A stretch of 41,590 nucleotides of DNA. Origin: Candidatus Woesearchaeota archaeon (GTDB lineage: Archaea; Nanobdellota; Nanobdellia; Woesearchaeales; ARS49). Below the pieces are notes generated by a model. That model did not search any database, was not told the DNA's origin, and worked only from the letters and a program-made list of their open reading frames with translations. The stretch lies in the NCBI GenBank assembly GCA_019323015.1, contig JAHWHY010000014.1:1-41590 (forward strand), in the 5' to 3' direction. Below are positions 8,340 to 15,882 of this stretch, piece after piece. Position 1 is the stretch's first letter. Every line of letters begins with the position of its first letter. The position numbers were made by a program, and so were the translations under genes.

Positions 8340-8350
8340 TTTTTTTATTT
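8338..8350. terminator. T/A-rich terminator between convergent genes
   Basis: GATTTTTTTATTTC directly after the S27ae stop. Oligo-T stretches end transcription in archaea. The 11-bp gap also serves the minus-strand gene ending at 8351. Confidence 0.4.
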
Positions 8351-9229
8351 CTAATCAATATTCTGCATAACAAGCAGGTCTTCTGTTGTTAGTTTCTCGC
8401 CTTTTGCTAGTTTTTCTTCAACTTCTTTTTGTTTTTCTGAGATTGTTTTTTTGCGTCTTTTCTCTTGCAGTGCTTTTTTGGTTTTTTTCTCTTCTTTGTA
8501 GGTCGCATCCACTTCTCCTATTTGCTGTAGTTTTTCTTTTAGTTTTTCGTTGATTTTGCTTATTTCTTCTTTTTTCTCTGTTATGTTTTTCTTGACTTTC
8601 TCTTCTTGTTCTTTCAGTTCTTGTATTTTTTTGGAGTTTTCTATGCTTGTTTCGTGTTTTTCCTGGCTCTCTTTTGCTAAATCTTGTATTTTTTTGTGGA
8701 ATTCATCTGCTTTTTTCTTTTCTTCGTCAATTTCTTTAGACAGTCCGTGCGTAGATTCCCACACTCCGCTCATCTCTGTTAATTCCTTGAATTTTTTCTT
8801 AAGGTCTTTCAGATGTTTCATCAGTTTCTGTTCTTTGTCAAAGCTTAAAGCACTGGTTTCTATCTTGAATTCTATTCCTTCTATCTCTCTCTTGAGTTGT
8901 GAAGGGTTTTCTTTTATTCCTTTTTTGCGTTCAAGGTCTTTTTTCTCTTTGTTTAGTTTCTTGATATTTTCTATTTTCTTTGTTATTGTGTCATTGAGCT
9001 TTTTTCTCTCTACCTTGAACTCTTTGACAGAAGTTGTTAGTTCGTCTCTTTTCTTTCTGAGATTTTTTGTGACATTAATAAGAGAAATAATCTCTTTCCC
9101 AAGCTTTTCCCGCTTGTCAAAGAGTGCTTCTTTTTGGTCGTTAATCTGGTTAAGACTCCTTCTTAGCTCTTGTATTTCTTTTTTGAGCTCATTTATTTGT
9201 TTTGAAGTTCCGCTTTTCGATGGGTGCAT
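8351..9229 (-). CDS. Archaeal coiled-coil protein (COG1340-like)
   Basis: 292 aa, almost wholly heptad-patterned Lys/Glu/Leu coiled coil from residue 10 to 270, with a short non-coiled C-terminus (LTTEDLLVMQNID). The central stretch, with LKREIEGIEFKIETSALSFD and LMKHLKDLKKKFKEL, matches the conserved core of COG1340, a widespread archaeal coiled-coil family of unknown role often located near translation genes. There is no signal peptide or membrane segment. It lies downstream of the L1-L10-L12 operon on the same strand, after an AT-rich inverted repeat. Confidence 0.75.
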   Translation of the reverse strand: MHPSKSGTSKQINELKKEIQELRRSLNQINDQKEALFDKREKLGKEIISLINVTKNLRKKRDELTTSVKEFKVERKKLNDTITKKIENIKKLNKEKKDLERKKGIKENPSQLKREIEGIEFKIETSALSFDKEQKLMKHLKDLKKKFKELTEMSGVWESTHGLSKEIDEEKKKADEFHKKIQDLAKESQEKHETSIENSKKIQELKEQEEKVKKNITEKKEEISKINEKLKEKLQQIGEVDATYKEEKKTKKALQEKRRKKTISEKQKEVEEKLAKGEKLTTEDLLVMQNID

Positions 9230-9240
9230 TTATTGTAAAT

Positions 9241-9269
9241 TGTTGTTAAATAAAAAAGTAAAAACAACA
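9241..9269 (-). terminator. Inverted repeat and T-rich stretch after the L12 gene
   Basis: TGTTGTT at 9241-9247 pairs with AACAACA at 9263-9269 around an AT-only loop. Read on the minus strand it lies just after the L12 stop amid runs of T. It could end the ribosomal operon. The same stretch also holds the only room for a promoter of the COG1340 gene. Confidence 0.4.
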
Positions 9270-9282
9270 ACTTTTTACCTCC

Positions 9283-9588
9283 TTAGCCAAATAGCGCGCC
9301 AAGTCCAGCCGCTGCTTCTTCTGCAGATTTTTTGTCTTCTTTCGGCTTTTCTTTCTTTTCTTCTTTAGGCGCCTCTCCGCCAGCTGCTGCTGGTGCTGCT
9401 GCAACAGGTGCAACTGTGGCATTTTTTATTGCTTCGTCAATGTTTACGCCTTCTAGTGATGCTACCAGTGCTTTTATTCTTGCATCATCTACTTTAGCGC
9501 CAGCTGCCTCTAGTACTTTCTTTACTGTTGCTTCATCAACCTTGCCTCCAGCTTTGTGGATAAGCATTGCCGCATATACGTATTCCAT
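9283..9588 (-). CDS. rpl12: Ribosomal protein L12 (P1 stalk protein)
   Basis: 101 aa. The helical dimerisation and P0-binding domain (MEYVYAAMLIHKAGG to about residue 65) is followed by an Ala-rich hinge, a charged stretch and the conserved archaeal ending AAAGLGALFG, which recruits translational GTPases. A strong ribosome site (GGGAGG on the minus strand) lies just before the ATG. It is the last gene of the L1-L10-L12 operon. Confidence 0.96.
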   Translation of the reverse strand: MEYVYAAMLIHKAGGKVDEATVKKVLEAAGAKVDDARIKALVASLEGVNIDEAIKNATVAPVAAAPAAAGGEAPKEEKKEKPKEDKKSAEEAAAGLGALFG

Positions 9589-9606
9589 TTTATTAACCTC
9601 CCTTAA

Positions 9607-10740
9607 TTATGACTTTTCTTCTCTTAGTGTTCCTTTTTCTTGAAGATTTTTTAACAAATCTTTAGCTTGCTCTTGTGATACATCTCCTTGTTTTGGATGT
9701 GGTTTTTCTTCTTTAGGCTCCTCTTCTTTTGGTGCTTCTGCAGGTTTTTCTTCTTTTTTTGGTTCCTCTTTTGGAGCCTCTTCTTTCTTTTCTTCCTTTG
9801 GTTTCTCTGCTGGCTTTTCTTCTTTTGGTGCTTCTGCAGGTTTTTCTTCAGCTTTAGGTTCTTCTTTCTTTTCCTCAGCTTTCACTTCTGGTAATTGTCC
9901 TTTTAGTGCAAGCATCTCTCTTTCTGCCTGCTCTACCATCTCTGCAGCAACCTCATCTGCCATGAATTTTCCTTCTTTTGCAATTGTTTTTGCTGCCCTG
10001 TATGTTCTTTGTATCATTGGCTCTATTGTGTCTGGTGTTGCATAGCCAATTTGCATTGCCAGTTCATGTGCCTGGCTTGCTGATAGCATCAAGTCTCCCA
10101 TGAATTTCTCTTCATCAACATCCAGTACGCTTTTTGGGTAGATTGTTCCGTCTTCATAAACAGCAAGCAAGTCCAGACCAATCTCCATTGGCTCGATTCC
10201 TAGTCTTGTAAGCATGCCTGCTAGTTTTTCGCTTATTACATCGCCTTCTGAGCAGACTTTTGTATCGCTTTTGATTGCAATTTTGCCTCCTTCTACAGAA
10301 GCTTTGATTCCAAGTGCCCCTAGCTCGCCAATAACTGGTCCTGGTGCAAATGGTGTTGGTCCTGCTGGGACAATGATGTCAGAAGGAGCTGTCTGTCCTG
10401 CTTTTGCAGGCGCTTTTGATTTGTTTTGCTTTAATGTTTTGAATAAAGTAAAAGGATTTTCTTTGGTAAACAGCAATGCAGGCATTCCGCGCATGATTTC
10501 TTTAAGCTTATCAAAGCCTGGCTTGTCTTTCACAGTGTCCATTGCTTTAAGGATAAGCCTTCTTTTTGTCATAAGCAAATCAACTTTGCCTCTTAGCTGT
10601 TCTCTCATTCTCTGCAGCTGCGGTGTTGGCAGGTTTTCCATGTTTACAACGCCGATTATAGGGTATTGTTTAATCAAGTCTTGTACTTTCTTGACTACAT
10701 TTTTTTTCTTTGGCGCTGCGCGGCTGGTTTTTTCGCTCAT
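9607..10740 (-). CDS. rpl10: Ribosomal protein L10 (P0) with extended tail
   Basis: 377 aa. Residues about 1-220 hold the rRNA-binding and insert domains (YPIIGVVNMENLPTPQLQRMR, VPAGPTPFAPGPV). Helices for L12 dimers follow at about 225-285. The last 95 residues are low-complexity repeats such as EEKPAEAPKEEKPAEKPKEE, followed by a short helix-like end, DVSQEQAKDLLKNLQEKG. P0 proteins often end with the same hydrophobic motif as L12 (GLGALFG), and that motif is absent here. The start overlaps the L1 stop as ATGA (10737-10740). Confidence 0.95.
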   Translation of the reverse strand: MSEKTSRAAPKKKNVVKKVQDLIKQYPIIGVVNMENLPTPQLQRMREQLRGKVDLLMTKRRLILKAMDTVKDKPGFDKLKEIMRGMPALLFTKENPFTLFKTLKQNKSKAPAKAGQTAPSDIIVPAGPTPFAPGPVIGELGALGIKASVEGGKIAIKSDTKVCSEGDVISEKLAGMLTRLGIEPMEIGLDLLAVYEDGTIYPKSVLDVDEEKFMGDLMLSASQAHELAMQIGYATPDTIEPMIQRTYRAAKTIAKEGKFMADEVAAEMVEQAEREMLALKGQLPEVKAEEKKEEPKAEEKPAEAPKEEKPAEKPKEEKKEEAPKEEPKKEEKPAEAPKEEEPKEEKPHPKQGDVSQEQAKDLLKNLQEKGTLREEKS

Positions 10741-11435
10741 TTTTTCTCTGCCTCAGCTGCTTTTTTGATTGTGACTTCTTTTTGTGTGATTGTTGCAGGA
10801 GGCCCCATCGTGAACTTTAGCTGTATGTTCTTGATGTTTCTCTCTTCTGCTGGTAGATTGTGAGAAAGGTTGTTGTACACAGTCATTATGTTGTCCAGAA
10901 CCTCTTCGTCTTTCATTTCTTCTGTGCCGATTAAGCACTTGATGCTCAGCTGTGTTTTTGCAACTAAGCCAATTGTTTTCTGTAGCTTTTCAACAAGTGG
11001 TTTTAGGTTTGCATTTGGTGGCACTACACATCCAATTTTTGGGTTTGGCATCTTTCCTCTGCTTCCTAGTATTCTACCGAATGTCTTTGCTACGTCTGGC
11101 ATTATGTTTGCCTGTGCTATAAAGAAATCATGCTCTTTTGCTAGTTTTTTCACTAGTTGCTTGCTTTCTGCATATTTTGGAAAGTCGTCATGCATCACGA
11201 CTGTGTCGCAGTTCTCTTTTGCGCTTCCTGCTAATTCTGGTCCAACTAGTGCGCACACTTTTGTTTTCTTTCCTTTTCCAAACCTTAGAACTACCCAGTT
11301 GTTTACCTGCTGGTCTGGTTTTTTTATGTCAAGGTCTTTTAGATTTACAATTAAGTCGTATCCCTGTTTAAAATTTCTTTTAGGAGAATTATTTTTTACA
11401 AGTTCTATTGCTTTCTTGAAGTTTTCTTTGTTCAT
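10737..11435 (-). CDS. rpl1: Ribosomal protein L1
   Basis: 232 aa from the ATG at 11435, chosen because a GGAGGG ribosome site (11441-11446) sits 5 nt before it; a TTG at 11453 in the same frame is less likely. Typical L1 motifs are visible: DFFIAQANIMPDVAKTFGRI and SRGKMPNPKIGCVVPP. L1 binds 23S rRNA at the L1 stalk and in many prokaryotes represses its own operon by binding a mimic in the mRNA. A hairpin just before the ribosome site would fit such control. L11, often upstream, is not in this window. Confidence 0.95.
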   Translation of the reverse strand: MNKENFKKAIELVKNNSPKRNFKQGYDLIVNLKDLDIKKPDQQVNNWVVLRFGKGKKTKVCALVGPELAGSAKENCDTVVMHDDFPKYAESKQLVKKLAKEHDFFIAQANIMPDVAKTFGRILGSRGKMPNPKIGCVVPPNANLKPLVEKLQKTIGLVAKTQLSIKCLIGTEEMKDEEVLDNIMTVYNNLSHNLPAEERNIKNIQLKFTMGPPATITQKEVTIKKAAEAEKK

Positions 11436-11445
11436 CTCTTCCCTC

Positions 11446-11460
11446 CAACTCAAAGAGTTG
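11446..11460 (-). promoter_or_regulatory. Leader hairpin touching the L1 ribosome site
   Basis: CAACTC-AAA-GAGTTG, a perfect 6-bp stem with a 3-nt loop. Its inner edge shares one base with the GGAGGG ribosome site of rpl1. The leader mRNA is about 40 nt if transcription starts from the TATA at 11494-11504. The position suits control of L1-L10-L12 translation, possibly by L1 itself (inference). Confidence 0.5.
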
Positions 11461-11493
11461 TAATGCGGGTAATGACTATGTGAATTGATGGTT

Positions 11494-11504
11494 CATTTAT
11501 AAAG
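11494..11504 (-). promoter_or_regulatory. TATA box for the L1-L10-L12 operon
   Basis: Minus-strand CTTTATAAATG centred about 65 bp before the L1 ATG, predicting a leader of about 40 nt. Confidence 0.55.
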
Positions 11505-11528
11505 TTTTCGTAGTCTGCAGTAGAAATC

Positions 11529-11537
11529 TTTATATAC
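11529..11537 (+). promoter_or_regulatory. TATA box for the pilin-like gene
   Basis: TTTATATAC centred 26 bp before the ATG at 11559, predicting a leaderless mRNA. Confidence 0.6.
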
Positions 11538-11558
11538 TCCTTTTATAAAGGATATGTT

Positions 11559-12173
11559 ATGAACAAGAGGGGCAAAGATACTGCTTTAACTGCATATATT
11601 ATCTTGATCACAATTGGTTTAGTTGGGGGCCTGTTGACTTACACTGCCAGCACCCCTACTGCTGCAGTTATATCTGATACAGGAAATCCTGTGATTACAA
11701 TAACTTCTTTGGATGCTGTTTTTGATCCAGATGGCGTGACTAGTTTCAAGCTGGCTGCCTCTGCTAAGGAGAATTTTAATCTTGGCTTGACTGGTGATTT
11801 TGTTCTTTCTATTGAAACAGCAGGGAAAAAATTGATTTTTGATGGTTTTGTTTTCTTTGATGGTGTTTTTGGTGAGATAAAAAGTATTAAGGTCACAAGA
11901 CCTAATGGCGAGTTTGAGGCAGAAGATGTTGAAGGCACTGTTGTTGTCACAAATGCTATTGATGATACTGCTAATGTCTTGGTTAAGGTGGACTTCAAGA
12001 GGCCTATGCAGGGCACTTTTTTTGAGCCGCCATCAAAATTATTGGTTAATTTTGACTTCAAGACATATGATAAGACCTACAAGAGTAAGGTTTTGCCGAT
12101 TAGGTATGCGGAAAAGCCTAATCCGTTTCCTTATTACTTGACAAAATTTAAGATTGTAGAAATAAAGGTATGA
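11559..12173 (+). CDS. Secreted or anchored protein with pilin-like N-terminus
   Basis: 204 aa. The N-terminus MNKRGKDTALTAYIILI has a short basic start ending in KRGK followed by one hydrophobic helix (residues about 8-27), the layout of archaeal type IV pilin-like precursors or simple signal anchors. The rest is beta-rich, with many Val/Ile/Phe/Asp, and likely folds as an extracellular Ig-like or pilin head domain. No family is recognised with certainty. The gene is convergent with uppS, with only 0 bp between the stops, and has its own leaderless promoter. Confidence 0.6.
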   Translation: MNKRGKDTALTAYIILITIGLVGGLLTYTASTPTAAVISDTGNPVITITSLDAVFDPDGVTSFKLAASAKENFNLGLTGDFVLSIETAGKKLIFDGFVFFDGVFGEIKSIKVTRPNGEFEAEDVEGTVVVTNAIDDTANVLVKVDFKRPMQGTFFEPPSKLLVNFDFKTYDKTYKSKVLPIRYAEKPNPFPYYLTKFKIVEIKV

Positions 12174-12881
12174 TTAACGGCCAAATCTTCTTTCTCTTTC
12201 AGAATATTCTTGTATTGCAGCAATGAAATCTTCTTTTTCTAGTTCTGGCCAGTGTTTTTCTAAGAAAATCAGTTCAGAGTATGTGCTTTGCCATGTTAAG
12301 AAGTTTGATGTTCTTCTTTCTCCGCCTGTTCTTATCACTAAATCTGGCTCTGAATTAAGGTATAAATTTTCTGCAAAGGTTTTTTCATTTATTGCAGCAA
12401 CATCCAGTTCTCCTTTTTTGACTTGTTCAGCTATTTTCTGCACAGCATCTATGACTTCCTCTCTTCCGCCATATGCCATTGCAAAGTGAATGTGATATTT
12501 GTCATGCTCTTTTGTCATTTCCATTAGTTTTAGCATTCTTGTATGAACTTTTTCTGGAAACTTGTGCAACCTGCCAATGAAATCTATCCTAATACCATCT
12601 TTCTTGAGTTTAGAAAAATTCTCTTCTTTCATCAGGTCATCAAATTCTTTGCAAAACACATTCATTAGGTAGTCAAACTCATGTTTTGGCCTGTTAAAGT
12701 TCTGTATAGAGAATGCATAGAAAGTAACTTCCTTTATGCCTAGCTCTTTGCTCCACTCTAGTACATTGCGGAGTTTTTTGGCACCCCATTCATGTCCCAT
12801 CCATGGCTTCATCATTAGTTTTTTGGCAAATCTTCTGTTGCCATCCATGATGATGCCCACATGTCTTGGTACTTTCTCCAT
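12174..12881 (-). CDS. uppS: Isoprenyl (undecaprenyl-type) diphosphate synthase
   Basis: 235 aa cis-prenyltransferase. Family motifs are all present: HVGIIMDGNRRFAKK near residue 7 (catalytic Asp13), TFYAFSIQNFNRPK near 54, and the C-terminal RTGGERRTSNFLTWQ near 190 followed by YSELIFLEKHWPE. It condenses isopentenyl diphosphate into long Z-polyprenyl diphosphates, used in archaea as the dolichol-type lipid carrier for glycosylation. It directly follows the gene at 12882-13373 with no gap, so the two are probably co-transcribed. Confidence 0.93.
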   Translation of the reverse strand: MEKVPRHVGIIMDGNRRFAKKLMMKPWMGHEWGAKKLRNVLEWSKELGIKEVTFYAFSIQNFNRPKHEFDYLMNVFCKEFDDLMKEENFSKLKKDGIRIDFIGRLHKFPEKVHTRMLKLMEMTKEHDKYHIHFAMAYGGREEVIDAVQKIAEQVKKGELDVAAINEKTFAENLYLNSEPDLVIRTGGERRTSNFLTWQSTYSELIFLEKHWPELEKEDFIAAIQEYSERERRFGR

Positions 12882-13373
12882 TTAAATACCTGTATTTGTA
12901 TTTCCTTTATATATTTTTTCAAACAATTGCACAAATGTGTCTTTTGGAAGTCTTAATCCTAATTCTAGCAGTGTTTTTGCTAATTGTGTTCCTGCCTCTT
13001 CCTCATGTCCTGTTACTTGTATCTCTAGTGCGTCTTTTAAGGTTTGTGAACAAAGAAACCCTTCATTTAGTGCTATCACTGCATTTCTTTTGCCATTTAA
13101 TATTTTCTGCTCTGATAAATCTACTGAGACTCCGTCATAAGTGAGGTCTTCACTAAATCCGTGATTCAATAACTCCTGCTTCATTAATGCAGTTACTGCA
13201 TCTTTGTAATCTAAATTCTGGATATCTGTAATCTTCTCTTTCTCTCGCAGTGGTTTTATGACTCTTCCTAAGTATGCCTTCACTCTCTGTCTGGAGCCAT
13301 TTATTGTCCATTCATTCTCCACAAGATAGGCATATTCTTTTCCTTTGAGTTTTTTGATTCTGACAAACACCAT
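12882..13373 (-). CDS. Conserved archaeal-type protein with IS1634-like N-terminal domain
   Basis: 163 aa. The opening FVRIKKLKGKEYAYLVENEW with QRVKAYLGRV resembles the short beta domain at the N-terminus of IS1634/IS4-type transposases, here without any transposase catalytic domain. The remainder is alpha/beta, with a C-terminal helical part (LAKTLLELGLRLPKDTFVQLFEKIY). Similar small proteins are known in archaea without assigned function. It lies immediately upstream of uppS. It is not an obvious transposon remnant because there are no inverted ends and the frame is intact. Confidence 0.5.
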   Translation of the reverse strand: MVFVRIKKLKGKEYAYLVENEWTINGSRQRVKAYLGRVIKPLREKEKITDIQNLDYKDAVTALMKQELLNHGFSEDLTYDGVSVDLSEQKILNGKRNAVIALNEGFLCSQTLKDALEIQVTGHEEEAGTQLAKTLLELGLRLPKDTFVQLFEKIYKGNTNTGI

Positions 13374-13440
13374 TTTTCTGTTTAGGCACTATGTAATATT
13401 TAAGAATTTCGCCTTATTAGCCAGTATACCTTTATGTATA

Positions 13441-13995
13441 TTATTCCTTGAAGATTTGGCACTCAAACGTGTATATCTTTGTTTCTGGGCTCTCCCAGGC
13501 TCTTGAGGGAAGTCCTGCTTTTTCACACGTCATGTCAAGGGCAGATTCAGCATCAGCTCCAAATTCAGGAAATACTTGCGGCAGTAATAATCCTCTGTAC
13601 TGCTCTTTTTCAGCTATTAGGCCATGTTTTCCGATTTTTATTTTCTTCGGCCTTTCATCAGGCTTGCACTCAAGTAATTTTGGTTCTGTCAATACAGAGA
13701 TTTCAAAGTTTATCTCTGGCAGCTCTCCTTCTGTTGTTGGCGGGAATCTTGGGTCTTCAAATGCAGCTCCTTTTGCAGCATTTACTACACTCCACCATAG
13801 AGGGTGTTCTGCTTCAATATATCCTATGCACCCGCGTAGTTGCTTGCCTTTTTTGATGCACACAAAAACCCCTTTATTCTCTCCATATTTTTTCTTTATC
13901 TCTTCTGGAGTTTGGTAGGGTTTTTTATCTAGATAGCTTTTAACTGCATCTTTTGCAAGTTTTATGAGTGCTTTTCCGTCTTTAGCAGTCAGCAT
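13441..13995 (-). CDS. AMMECR1-domain protein
   Basis: 184 aa, a full-length single AMMECR1 domain. The hallmark KQLRGCIGYIEAEHPLW is at residues about 50-66, followed by AAKGAAFEDPRFPPTTEGEL and the C-terminal RGLLLPQVFPEFG. The family is found in all domains and its biochemical role is not established; in archaea it is often close to MEMO/radical SAM genes, none of which are seen here. One base separates it from the upstream rpo11 gene, so they form one transcript. Confidence 0.9.
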   Translation of the reverse strand: MLTAKDGKALIKLAKDAVKSYLDKKPYQTPEEIKKKYGENKGVFVCIKKGKQLRGCIGYIEAEHPLWWSVVNAAKGAAFEDPRFPPTTEGELPEINFEISVLTEPKLLECKPDERPKKIKIGKHGLIAEKEQYRGLLLPQVFPEFGADAESALDMTCEKAGLPSRAWESPETKIYTFECQIFKE

Positions 13996-13996
13996 T

Positions 13997-14269
13997 TTAC
14001 TTGATTTTTTTGGCTTGTTCTTTTAGCTTTGCTGATTCTTTTGTCAGTCGTTTCACTGCTGCAGAAATAGTCTTTTTTGGGTCTGCACCGTCGGTCTCTA
14101 GTACAAACTTAGGAATGTTAATCAAAGGGTGTGCTATGTTGTAACCTGCTACTTTGACATGTGAGTCAGCCCATAGCTCTTTTTGAAGAGCATTGCAGAG
14201 GGTGTTTCCTTCCCCTTTTATCTCAAACACGAGTTTGTTCTTTTTTTCCTCGAGAATGTTGATTTCCAT
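13997..14269 (-). CDS. rpo11: DNA-directed RNA polymerase subunit Rpo11 (RpoL)
   Basis: 90 aa from the ATG at 14269. Family members begin in this way (MEINILEEKKNKLVFEI then GEGNTLCNALQKELW), and a TATA box (14293-14304) stands about 29 bp before it. A further in-frame ATG at 14320, overlapping the end of rsmE, would add 17 unsupported residues. NIPKFVLETDG and the C-terminal helix are typical of the Rpo3-Rpo11 assembly platform. It is followed closely by the AMMECR1 gene. Confidence 0.92.
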   Translation of the reverse strand: MEINILEEKKNKLVFEIKGEGNTLCNALQKELWADSHVKVAGYNIAHPLINIPKFVLETDGADPKKTISAAVKRLTKESAKLKEQAKKIK

Positions 14270-14292
14270 TTTATCTTCTGGAATCCTAGGTG

Positions 14293-14304
14293 CTTTATAA
14301 AGGT
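14293..14304 (-). promoter_or_regulatory. TATA box for rpo11
   Basis: Minus-strand CCTTTATAAAGC centred about 29 bp before the ATG at 14269. It lies at the 3' end of rsmE, so rpo11 can be transcribed independently. Confidence 0.55.
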
Positions 14305-15023
14305 TACTGCTTGTATTCATATTTTATCATGGCTAGCATTGCTATTCCTGCAGTCTCGACTCTTAGTATTTCTTTGCCCAGTTTTACTGGGGTAAATCCT
14401 CTTTTTTTGGCTTTGTCTTCTTCCTCGTCTGTAAAACCTCCTTCAGGCCCGATTAAGCAAAGTATTCTTTTGGGCTTCTTTTTTTGCAGTGCGTGCTTTA
14501 GGTCTTGTTTTGCCGTCATAGAGGCAATCATTTTAAGGTCATACTCGTCGGTAAAATCCAGCAGATCATCGAACTTGACAGGCTCTGTTATCCCTGGCAC
14601 AGTTGATCTCTGGCTCTGTTTTGCTGCCTCTACTGCTATTCTGGTCCAGCGCTCACTTTTCCCTTCTTTCTTTGGAATCACTACTCCGCGCTTTGTCAGT
14701 ATAGGGATTATTCTGCTCACTCCTAGCTCTGTAGCCTTCTGTATTAGCCAATCCCACCGTTTTCCTTTAGGTACAGATATGGCTATATCCACTAAAATCC
14801 CTGTTGTTCTCACTTTTTCCCTTGCAGATACCTTGATTTCAACCTTTCTAGGCTCTATAGCGGTTATTTGGCCTATTATCTCGTTTCCAGTGCCGTCAAA
14901 TAAGCATATCTGGTCCCCTTTATTCAGTCTCAGGACGTTCATATGCCTGGCTTCCTCACCCTCTATCCTCACTATTTGCCCGCTAGAAAGCTTCTTGGTG
15001 AAGAATCTGGTTATTTTAGCCAT
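14304..15023 (-). CDS. rsmE: 16S rRNA m3U1498 methyltransferase (RsmE family)
   Basis: 239 aa from the ATG at 15023, which has an AAGGT stretch just before it; an in-frame TTG at 15038 is less likely. The N-terminal PUA-like domain (ITRFFTKKLSSGQIVRIEGEE) is followed by a SPOUT methyltransferase knot with LIQKATELGVSRIIPILTKR and the SAM-site loop LIGPEGGFTDEEEDKAKKRG. RsmE methylates N3 of U1498 in the bacterial 30S subunit and is mainly bacterial, so this may be an old transfer or a DPANN trait. The upstream side is the long non-coding stretch to 15882. Confidence 0.9.
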   Translation of the reverse strand: MAKITRFFTKKLSSGQIVRIEGEEARHMNVLRLNKGDQICLFDGTGNEIIGQITAIEPRKVEIKVSAREKVRTTGILVDIAISVPKGKRWDWLIQKATELGVSRIIPILTKRGVVIPKKEGKSERWTRIAVEAAKQSQRSTVPGITEPVKFDDLLDFTDEYDLKMIASMTAKQDLKHALQKKKPKRILCLIGPEGGFTDEEEDKAKKRGFTPVKLGKEILRVETAGIAMLAMIKYEYKQ

Positions 15024-15536
15024 TTTACCTTGTTTCAACCCTCACTTTTCATGCTTTTTTCTGGTTTTATCCCGTAATATACCCATAATTTAACTGGTGC
15101 CTAACCAATTTGAGCTTGTTTTAGCCCTCTTGTGAACTCTCACTTTTTGGACTTTTTTCTGGGATTTGCCCTGAATTTGCCTCACTTTTAGCCTTTGTGA
15201 AGCAGCTATTTAGCCCCTCTCAAGGCCCTTTTGGACCCTCTTTTGAGGCCTTGATTTGCCTCTTTTGCCCAGGCTTTTTAGCCTGTTTTTCAGTTCCTTT
15301 TCTGGGCAAAATCTGGCACCTTGCTAACCTTTCACTTTTCATCTCAAACCGCACTTTTTCGCATACTATATATAATATGCTTTTTGAGCCAATTTTTTGA
15401 ATTTGCTTGTTTGCTTTCAAAACCAATTTTGAATTGGCTTTGTTTTTTTTGATTTTGATTTCAAAAGGCTGATGTTTTAAGCCCTTGATTTTTTGTAGTA
15501 AAACTAAACTACTATTTAAACCTTTTGCTGATCTCA
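15024..15536. other. Non-coding stretch with repeated CTCACTTTT elements
   Basis: No convincing gene. It contains recurring C/T-rich elements of the form CTCACTTTT-n-CTTTTTTCTGG at 15040-15064 and 15137-15163, and shorter CTCACTTTT at 15180 and TTCACTTTT near 15331. A related copy lies at 18135-18158 in the other non-coding stretch. Many short runs of TTTAGCC/TTTGCC occur between them. A basic 107-aa minus ORF (15220-15543) spans much of it, but it has low-complexity composition and no ribosome site, so I do not call it. Confidence 0.6.
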
Positions 15537-15819
15537 TTCCCATTCATTCCCAGCTTATTCCCAAGTAGTCCCAGAATAAGACTTCTCCACCTCTAATCAT
15601 ATTCCCATTATATTCCCAATTTATTCCCAGTTATTCCCAGAAATAAGCCTTTCTCGACTGTAAGTAGTCCCAGTCTCATTCCCAGATAGTCTCAATATCT
15701 TCTTGGGACAGTCCCAGCTCAGTCCCAAGTGTTCCCAAGTAGTCCCATTCCCAAGGCAGTTATCGTCGATAAATATTCCCAGCTTGTTCCCATTCCCATT
15801 CCCACTTTATTCCTGGGAA
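15537..15819. repeat. Helically phased (T/G)TCCCA array
   Basis: Nineteen direct copies of TTCCCA or GTCCCA begin at 15537, 15547, 15558, 15568, 15602, 15613, 15624, 15634, 15667, 15679, 15711, 15722, 15732, 15742, 15748, 15776, 15787, 15793 and 15799. Inverted copies are at 15704 and 15814. Most neighbours are 10-11 bp apart, and the larger gaps are 28-34 bp, about three helix turns. The first three groups start exactly 65 bp apart. The array ends about 30 bp before the TATA box of the next gene, whose product has a coiled coil and a winged-helix-like end and could be the binding protein. Confidence 0.85.
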
Positions 15820-15849
15820 TGTCTTAAGAACGTCTTTTTTGCAGAAAGA

Positions 15850-15860
15850 TTTTTATACTC
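15850..15860 (+). promoter_or_regulatory. TATA box after the phased array
   Basis: TTTTTATACTC centred about 27 bp before the ATG at 15883, predicting a leaderless mRNA. The repeat array lies immediately upstream, in the position of an operator or enhancer. Confidence 0.6.
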
Positions 15861-15882
15861 GTTGCTTATTTAAGCATTAGAA

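Noticed and set aside
8550..9368. 272-aa plus-strand Ser/Phe-rich ORF
   Set aside because: It is the antisense reading of the COG1340 coiled-coil gene; composition mirrors Lys/Glu codons.
12882..13373. Transposase remnant
   Set aside because: Only the N-terminal IS1634-like domain is similar. The frame is intact, there are no inverted ends, and it sits in a stable position next to uppS.
15220..15543. Basic 107-aa minus ORF (and a 67-aa plus ORF) in the non-coding stretch
   Set aside because: No ribosome site, low-complexity composition caused by T/C-rich repeats, no recognisable motif; the start codon lies inside the phased array.
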